NCBI GenBank assembly: GCA_005765155.1
Contig: VCCP01000004.1
Coordinates: 4,030,001-4,094,000, forward strand
Direction: 5' to 3'
Length of the DNA: 64,000 nucleotides
DNA from: Zelopaecilomyces penicillatus
Taxonomy: Eukaryota > Ascomycota > Sordariomycetes > Hypocreales > Pseudodiploosporaceae
A model generated the notes under the pieces. It was given only the letters and a program-made list of their open reading frames with translations. It was not told the origin of the DNA and did not search any database. The position numbers were made by a program, and so were the translations under genes. Positions 57,659 to 64,000 of this stretch are shown piece after piece; the first letter of the stretch is position 1; each line of letters starts with the position of its first letter.

Positions 57659-58695
57659 TTACGATGACGCCGAAAGGACGGAATCTCGTCAGCCGACATC
57701 TTATTCTACATTGGGTTACTTTGACCCAAACCATGTATTCCTTCATATTTATCATTCGCGGCGTTCAGGGACAGCATAGTAAGGTGTCAACGGCGTTTGT
57801 CACACTGCCTAACTACATGTCATGTGGGATGGCACCCAAGACTTTATACATTTCCTTAATAATTGCTCGGAGCTCAGGACGGGACGGATATCTTGCAGCG
57901 CGATGAATAGCAGAGTATCAAGCGTGTGTGGCCCGGTGCCTTGATGAGGTATTGTTAGCTGCAATCTAGACCTGCTGTAGGGTTGACGACTGGAAGCTTT
58001 GGTCTTCTTACGCGAGGCGACGCTTATTTTTTAGCGAGACTGATGACACACAATGTTTTCATCATAAAAATGTCAGGAGAAGGAGGTCTGGTCCCAGGTT
58101 CATATTTATGTATAGACCAGCGAATAGTTAGTTCGGCTTCCGAAGTACTAGATGTTTATATATCTCTAATCGGCTGGCGAACGAAATGGCCCGAGTGTTA
58201 TTGCTGAGACTCTCGCTACCTTGACGTTGTTACTGACTATTTCCGCTGCGCTGTGCTCAATACCCATGTCTGCGGTGTGTTATGCATGCTTTTCTGTCCG
58301 TCAAACGCCGCTTGTCCCAGGTTTCTGATTCCGAGCTCGGTGGACGACGAATAGGAGACTGCTGGTGACCAGCCATATTACACCTTGTAGTGTTGTATCA
58401 ATACTTTTCGTATGGGCTGCCACATTGCCAAGAGCGGGACTTCGGCCTTCGAAACGCCCCACTGCCTTATTTGAACGCCAATTTAGTCACGATCCCCTGG
58501 CAGCCTCGCGCCCCACTACTAGCGGGAGGGGCCCTGTAGCCTTGTCATGTTGGCCCACCCCTGTCTGTATCACAGAAAGTTTTTGTCAACCAGCAACAAC
58601 GATCTCCCACGCGACCGTCTCCAGTCAGCCTCCATTGGCAGCTGTCTCAAGCCTTGTGCTGTTCATAGCAAGATCAGCTGATTCTCGGAATTCTT
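57659..58695. other. Intergenic
   Basis: About 1.04 kb between the BNI4-like gene and dus1. Only short frames; it contains the dus1 promoter. No RNA gene was recognised. Confidence 0.55.
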
Positions 58696-60515
58696 ATGCG
58701 ACTGTTTCTGCGCCAGACGACACCGATTAGTCGGCTTCCTGCTGCTCCCCGACCACTGCCGCCATTACTGAACATTGCTAGAGCGTTTGCGACGATGGCT
58801 ACTGAGCAGGCGGCTGAGGGGCCTAAGAAACTCCATGGAAGGGCATTTTATGAGAGTATTGGAAGTCCCAAGTTCATTGTGGCGCCCATGGTGGATCAGT
58901 CTGAATTTGTTCGTCATGGATAACCATTCTCTACTATTTAATGTCTACCTGTTGCTGACCTTGGGACTTTTGTGAACTTTAGGCATGGCGGATGCTCACA
59001 CGATCGTTTCTCTCCCCATCCGAACAGTCCAAACTCCTCGCTTACACACCAATGTTCCATGCGCGACTCTTCTCCCAAGACGAAAAGTACCGAAAAGCAC
59101 ATTTCCAGGCCACCCGTCCAGGTTCTACCCAGCCATGGCTGGATGGCAACTCTTCCATTGATCGCCCGCTCTTTGTCCAGTTCTGCGCAAACGACCCGGA
59201 TGCGCTTCTTTCAGCTGCCAAACAGGTTGCGCCATTCTGCGATGCTGTGGATCTGAATCTAGGATGCCCCCAGGGAATTGCGCGAAAGGGTCACTACGGT
59301 GCTTTCCTGCAAGAAGACCAGGATCTGATATTCCGTCTGATCAACAAGCTACACAAGGAGCTTCCAATACCAGTGACGGCTAAAATTAGGATGCTCGAGA
59401 CTAAGGAGAAGACTTTGGAGTATGCGAAAAACGTCCTCAGTGCTGGCGCATCCATCTTGACGATTCATGGGCGGAGACGGGAGCAAAAGGGCCACTTAAC
59501 GGGGCTGGCGGACTGGAAAATGATCAAGTTCCTTCGGGATAATCTACCCGCGGACACGGTCATTTTTGGCAATGGCAATATTCTACAGGAGGGTGATTTA
59601 CAAAGATGTATAGACGAGACCGGAGTTGATGGCGTTATGTCGGCAGAAGGGAATCTGAGCGACCCAGGCCTGTTCGCAAAACCGCCACCGATAGGGGAGG
59701 AAGGCAGAGACTACTGGAGGGGGAAGGACGGCAATGGGGGCTGGAGAGTGGATGCGGCGACGAGGCGGTACTTGGATATCTTACACAAATATGCTCTGGG
59801 ACAGGAGCCCCCACAGCGGCGCCCTCTGTTCATGCCCGGCGATGATACGACATGGATAACTGAAGGAGAACCCTCAGAAGGCGAAGCTGACCAGCCAGCC
59901 AAGAAGAGGAGGAAGAAGGATGGCGGAGGTAAAAGGGAGGAGGTTTCACCAAATCTGTCAGCGATGCAACCCCATCTATTCCATCTGCTGCGGCACTTTG
60001 TCTCACGGCATACCGACATTAGGGATATGCTAGCCCGGAGCCGAAAGGACGGCATTGAAGGCTACGAGCAGGTGCTGAGCGCGGTGGAGAAGAGAGTCGC
60101 CGAGGGTCTGCTCGAGTACGAGAGGACGGATGGAAAGAGCTTCGAGGAGGAGCTTGAGAAGGTCTCTGAACAAGGGTTTGAGGGTGTGCCTGAGGAGGAG
60201 AGTTCCATCGGGGCCATCCGGCGGTGCAAGAGACCGTGGTGGGTGGCCCAGCCGATTATCCGGCCGCTACCAAGCGAGGCGTTGGCCAAGGGCGCCATCA
60301 CGTTTGGGAAGAAGGGCAAAGAGAGCACCGCGGCGAAGACTATGAGCGCGGCGGCTAAAAATGGTGAGAAGGAGAAGGAGGCGGTGACGGTGAAGGCGGT
60401 GACAGTGAAGGTAGCTGCGAATACTATATCTATAGAAGAGGCTGTGGGTGGTAAGGAGGTGGAGAAGGGCAAGGAGGAGGATATTGCGGCGAGAGATGAG
60501 CTGGTGGCTGGGTGA
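58696..60515 (+). CDS. dus1: tRNA-dihydrouridine(16/17) synthase (Dus1 type)
   Basis: Exons 58696-58908 and 58983-60515 join to 581 aa. It is a flavoenzyme that reduces uridines in the tRNA D-loop. The TIM-barrel motifs run in order: FIVAPMVDQSEF, LFVQFCAND, DLNLGCPQGIARKGHYGAF (catalytic Cys near residue 165), TAKIRM (Lys), ILTIHGRRREQKG (FMN-phosphate His) and GVMSAEGNL. The C-terminal 230 residues include a basic cluster (KKRRKKDGGG) that could be a nuclear signal, and a Lys/Glu-rich tail. The first Met gives an Arg/Pro/Leu-rich N-terminus like a mitochondrial presequence. The second Met at 58795 begins MATEQAAEG, giving a cytosolic/nuclear form. The intron donor is the unusual GTTCGT, but the joined sequence (SEF-AWRML) is exactly that of the family. 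Confidence 0.92.
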
Positions 60516-60847
60516 AGGGGGTTGATGGTTAGAAAGAGTAAACATATAAATCCAATGTGCGAAGATCACTAGATTAAATAAAGTAAAAATGATGAAACTA
60601 AATAAATGGACACTTGTTGTTGTGTTTATATCAATATAATATCCAAAAGCCTACGATATGTCATGGTATTTAGTAGAATTTGTAAGGAACTCGACAATTC
60701 TAGAGCCATAGTTTGGATTTGAACTTAGGCATTTTCTTGTAGTTGAGCTGAACTTTGATAGATGGCTCTCCATCCCGGCTTCTTTGCTTCAATCTTCTCA
60801 CTTCTCAGTGCCAGCTGTTTTTATCCCCATCCCCTCAACATCCACCT
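60516..60847. other. Convergent intergenic region
   Basis: About 330 AT-rich bases between the 3' ends of dus1 and the first ISG12-like gene. A B-box-like word near 60718 was examined and rejected as a tRNA. Confidence 0.55.
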
Positions 60848-61411
60848 CTAGCTTTTACCTTTCCCCTTACAGATAGCCACGACAGCACTGACAATGGCAG
60901 CGATCGCAGCAACTATCTGGACAGTTCCATTTACAACTGCGGCTCCGGCTCCTCCCGCCATAGCGCTTTGAAAGACAGCAAAGGGGCTACCAGAAGCTAT
61001 GAAGCCTCCCATCAAGCTTTGAACCCAGGCGGCTAAATGGCCTGGAAGAAGGTTGTTAGCAGAAAGCATTGTGAGCTAGGCAATTTCACTCTATGAGGGC
61101 TGTGGAATAGTGTATGTGTAGGAACAGAGTGATAGAGGGATGGGGGGAAGGGGTAAACCTTACCTGCAGCGACACCCTGGGATGTGAAGCCACATTGTGT
61201 GAGCACGGCTGCGGTTATTGAGGCCGGTGAAGCGATAATTATGGCAGCAAGGACGATTATCGTGGCGGCATATGGATGATCTTTGGTGAATTGGGGAGCC
61301 TGACATAGTTGGAAACGGTGATTAGTTCTGTCTAATATATGAAATTTCCATAATAGATGGAGCATCAATAGGATGGTAAGTTGGGGGAACTTGTCTTACC
61401 TTGTCCATCAT
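60848..61411 (-). CDS. ISG12/IFI6-family small membrane protein (copy 1)
   Basis: Exons 61411-61400, 61299-61164 and 61041-60848 join to 113 aa. The signature is GFTSQGVAAG followed by HLAAWVQSLMGGFIASGSPF and the Gly/Ala-rich helix AMAGGAGAAVVNGTVQIVAA, as in the interferon-induced 6-16 (Ifi-6-16/ISG12) family. The order is a hydrophobic helix, a glycine-rich pair of helices, then a short basic tail KGKGKS. Animal members are mitochondrial or ER proteins affecting apoptosis; fungal functions are unknown. Intron 2 falls inside the GVAAG codon run at the same site and phase as in copy 2, and exon 2 is 136 bases in both. The first exon is only 12 bases; the true start could be earlier. Confidence 0.8.
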
Positions 61412-61998
61412 GGCCTGCACTCGTTTCCATAGCACCTTTGGCACACATATACGTTGAGGAATGTCGAACAGCAAAAACAATGGTGTTGTATTTTCAGTTG
61501 GTACGGTTAGTGTTTAAACATGAGGAATCAACATAGTGCGGTGAAGAAGGGAAAGAATTTAAGTAGAAAGAGAGGCGAGGCGAGGCTGATTCGGTTTGTT
61601 TGTTGGTCGTGCTGTTTTCCATGATACGTGGGTCGGGGTCTCGTAACGGGCCGTTCTGCAGGCAGACAGGTAAGAAGCAACCAACATACTTCATACATGT
61701 ATGTATGTGTAGTGGGCTGTGAATTATTGTTGGCCATTTCTGTAGACCCATAGGAAGGGGAAAGATTGAGTTGTTTTGTAGGGAACTGCGAGAGGTTGGT
61801 TGACTGCCTTTTGAAGAGAGAAGAAAAACGATGGACATTTATTATTGCGATTCTTGGACTGTTCCACACTACCATAGGTATGCCATAAGTATCCTATCAA
61901 TGAGAAAAACAAAATGTCTCCCTCAAATTGTGATGTTTCTTTGATTAAAACAATTCATGCACTTCTTCTGATTGTCAAGCCGTTTTCTCTGTTGTCGA
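61412..61998. other. Spacer between the two ISG12-like genes
   Basis: About 590 bases, presumably the promoter of copy 1 and terminator of copy 2. Short overlapping frames only. Confidence 0.55.
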
Positions 61999-62636
61999 CT
62001 AGATCGTCTTATTCTCTCCATCCCCATCCTTCTGAGAGTCTCCGTCGTTGCATTTGCATTTCTTTTGACCTCCATCTCCTTCCTCTCCTCCTTCCTCTTC
62101 ATCTCCGTCAACCTCTTTGCAACTGCATTTCCGTGTAGCTGCGACTCCACCAGCCACAACAGCACCTGTACCAAGTGTTTGGAGGAATCCATATACCGCG
62201 GCAACTCCATAGCCTCCAGCTCCGGCACTCTGCAGCGTTGCGAACAGACTTGGGGCAACCACGGAACCTATTGCACTGTGGGCCCCGGCGGCAAGCGAAC
62301 CTATAAACGACGATGGAACCAAAGGTTAACACCCACTTGTCTTAGAATGAAAGGTCAATAATTTGGGAGCCAGGTAAAACATCTCACCTGCTGCGATTCC
62401 TTGAGAAGAAAAACCAGCTATCGCTAGAACGGGCGCTGCTACCAAGCCGGGGGCGGCAACGACAGCGACACCTGTGCCAATCGCAGTGGCAGCATAGGGA
62501 TGGCTTCTCGCGAAGTCGGAAACCTGAGAAGTCGAAGTGACGATAAGATTAGTACTCCGATTGATCATCTGTTTCTTGTGCGGCAGAGAGTGTTGAGAAT
62601 TCTGCCTACATTGCGTAATGCTGCGTTCCAGGACAT
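61999..62636 (-). CDS. ISG12/IFI6-family small membrane protein (copy 2) with Cys/Asp-rich tail
   Basis: Exons 62636-62610, 62523-62388 and 62300-61999 join to 154 aa. The start MSWNAALRN was chosen because it splices in frame to VSDFARSHPYAATAIGTG. The family core is IAGFSSQGIAAG then SLAAGAHSAIGSVVAPSLF and SAGAGGYGVAAVYGF. Unlike copy 1, it ends in a hydrophilic tail with two C-x-C motifs (CSC and CKC), an acidic EEEGGEEGD stretch and many Lys, which might bind metal or be an exposed regulatory arm. It is a tandem duplicate of copy 1 on the same strand, with the same intron positions. Its role in the fungus is unknown. Confidence 0.82.
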
Positions 62637-63320
62637 CTTGAAACGGGGTTAGTAGCAGTGGCGATATCAGACTCCCACTTTGTTTGATGTGCACTTAGTC
62701 ACGGCGCTTTTTCAGTCCTTTGGAGAAATTGGGGGAGCCATTGAGATGAAATAAATAAGAAATGGGGGCATGAGAAAGATAAGGTAGACTTTTTGCTTGT
62801 CGTTTGCTTCAGATTCACGAGGTTGGGCCTGCTCGACAGGCCTTCCTGCAGGCCGACAGCTGGCAGCCACTGCGCATATATGAGGTGGTGTCATAGAAGA
62901 ACAGAGGCCGCAAATTTATGGTTGCCACCCAATTGACAGCCCTGCAGGTTAATCCCAGCAGCTAGTTTGCCTTGGGTTCATTCGCTCATGGAAAACCCTA
63001 GTGTTTATGCATGAGACGATTGCCAGGAGTCAAGTTTGACATGTCATCCGTTGGTGACACGACATACTATTAGGCAGATGTGCCTTGTCCTCAAATTCGC
63101 CCTGAAACACCACCATTGGCTCTTTGAGCAAGTACGTTGAGTACGCAGTAATCAGAATTGTGCTGGCCTAAATCGAAATAATTGAAGCCTACTCAGTTTC
63201 GGCGCAGAATTGACATGTCACTAGTGGACTGGGAGGTTCAACGTTTTCATTCAGTGTAAGTGTGCATGAATATCTCAGGATAAAAACTCGTGTTTAGTAT
63301 TTGGAGGCAAGGCAACTCGG
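62637..63320. other. Intergenic
   Basis: About 680 bases upstream of ISG12 copy 2, reaching the 3' end of the P450 gene. No gene is seen. Confidence 0.55.
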
Positions 63321-64000
63321 CTAACTTATACCGCCAGTCTCATCCAGTGCTTTCTCCAGACTGATTGGGTCTCTGGGTATAAACCTCGCCCTGTAGCGTT
63401 TCGGCATGGCGACGAGGCTCGTCGGATCCGCCATTCCAGTGAGCGGGTCGCAGTCTACCTCATCACCCTCTTCAATTCGGAAGCTGCTCAGAAGTCTCAG
63501 CAAAACGAGATATAGCTCCCTATTCGCCAGCATGACGCCGGGACACATGCGGTAGCCGACGCCAAATGAGAACAGAGGTGCGCTGGGCTGTTCAAACCAG
63601 CGCTCAGGGCGAAACACTTCTGGATCTGACCACACCTCTTTGTCTACTCGAACGTTAGCGGATTTAAAAGTTTGTCAAAGAAACCAATGCTCATGGGAAA
63701 ACATACCCATATTACAGGCCCAAGCATTCACAAACAGTATTGAGCCCTTGGGAATGACTACACCGTCATACACGACGTCTTTGATAGATGCTCGAGGTAA
63801 AGCAAGTCTCAATACCGTAAAGTAGCGTAACGATTCGCGCACGATAGCTGCCACGTATGCGCATTGTTCATCATCATCTGCATCGCACAGGGGCTGTTTT
63901 TCATCGTAGAATTGTCTAATCTCTGTAATGGCCTTTTCCTGAATCTCTGGATGATGTGCCAGGAAAGCCACTAGCCAGGTCACTTGGGTAGTAACGGTAT
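63321..64000 (-). CDS. Cytochrome P450, C-terminal half (5' end outside window)
   Basis: Exons ..63707 and 63643-63321; the frame stays open to the right edge, so the start lies beyond it. Seen in order: the end of the oxygen-binding I helix (TVTTQVTWLVAFLAHHPEIQ), the K-helix ExxR (ESLRYFTVLR), FRPERWFE, and the heme loop FSFGVGYRMCPGVML with the axial Cys. The heme-loop continuation ANRELYLVLLRLL recalls the CYP504 phenylacetate-hydroxylase type, but the subfamily call is uncertain. The intron restores NAWACNM-DKEVWSDPEVF. P450s are ER-membrane monooxygenases; the membrane anchor is outside. The substrate is unknown. Confidence 0.88.

Noticed and set aside
60700..60745. tRNA-like B box on the minus strand (GTTCAAATCC)
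   Set aside because: The flanking bases do not form a T-arm or acceptor stem, and no A box is found at the right distance.
1..64000. CRISPR arrays, operons, bacterial ribosome sites
   Set aside because: Not expected in a fungal nuclear genome. No regularly spaced repeats were seen.
63321..64000. P450 as part of the PKS cluster
   Set aside because: It is 55 kb away with more than a dozen housekeeping genes between, so no link can be claimed.

Overview
This window is nuclear DNA of a filamentous ascomycete, most likely a sordariomycete of the order Hypocreales. The reasons are the many introns of about 50-80 bases with GTAAGT-like donors, the Zn2Cys6 regulators, a fungal-rhodopsin-domain membrane protein, an OPT transporter, a DUF7025-type AAA protein, a BNI4-like scaffold and a modular highly reducing polyketide synthase (PKS). 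The genus is not decidable from the sequence alone. Gene models were assembled by reading splice sites by eye. For every main protein the summed exon lengths keep one open frame, but no transcript evidence was available.

Left end (1-8.5 kb) is a secondary-metabolism locus. The 3' end of a type-B carboxylesterase runs off the left edge. It converges on an 11-exon highly reducing PKS of about 2349 aa on the minus strand, with order KS-AT-DH-degenerate core-ER-KR-ACP, no working C-methyltransferase and no release domain. A non-coding stretch of about 2.2 kb follows. Then come a seven-helix rhodopsin-domain protein, a medium-chain NADP oxidoreductase, and a divergent pair: a small mitochondrial membrane protein and the pyruvate dehydrogenase component X (Pdx1).

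The middle (17-34 kb) holds a possible 79-aa Trp-rich small protein (weak), a Zn2Cys6 regulator with a 537-base intron in its zinc cluster, and a converging OPT oligopeptide transporter with a 27-base micro-exon. These are followed by housekeeping and mitochondrial genes: the CEM1-type ketoacyl synthase, the CBP3/UQCC1 complex III assembly chaperone, dihydrofolate reductase, kappa-class glutathione transferase and an HSDL2-like dehydrogenase.

From 34 to 48 kb lie the chromatin AAA-bromodomain ATPase Yta7/Abo1/ATAD2, a 105-aa two-exon orphan, a decayed coding relic in AT-rich DNA, a second Zn2Cys6 regulator and a single-exon AAA ATPase of the DUF7025 type. A 7-kb stretch without a recognisable gene (48.1-55.1 kb) carries microsatellites and poly-C tracts. 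It ends at a BNI4-like bud-neck/PP1 scaffold gene with two small upstream ORFs. The right end carries tRNA-dihydrouridine synthase 1, a tandem pair of ISG12/IFI6-family membrane proteins with matching intron structure, and the C-terminal half of a cytochrome P450 running off the right edge.

Functional links: Pdx1 docks E3 in the lipoylated pyruvate dehydrogenase complex, and CEM1 supplies the mitochondrial octanoyl chain from which lipoate is made. The PKS with its neighbouring esterase is the only clear biosynthetic unit. The P450 at 63.3-64 kb is too far away to be assigned to it. The features most worth a second look are the PKS-esterase locus, the ISG12 pair, the small orphan genes, the 537-base intron and the 7-kb repeat-rich desert before the BNI4-like gene.
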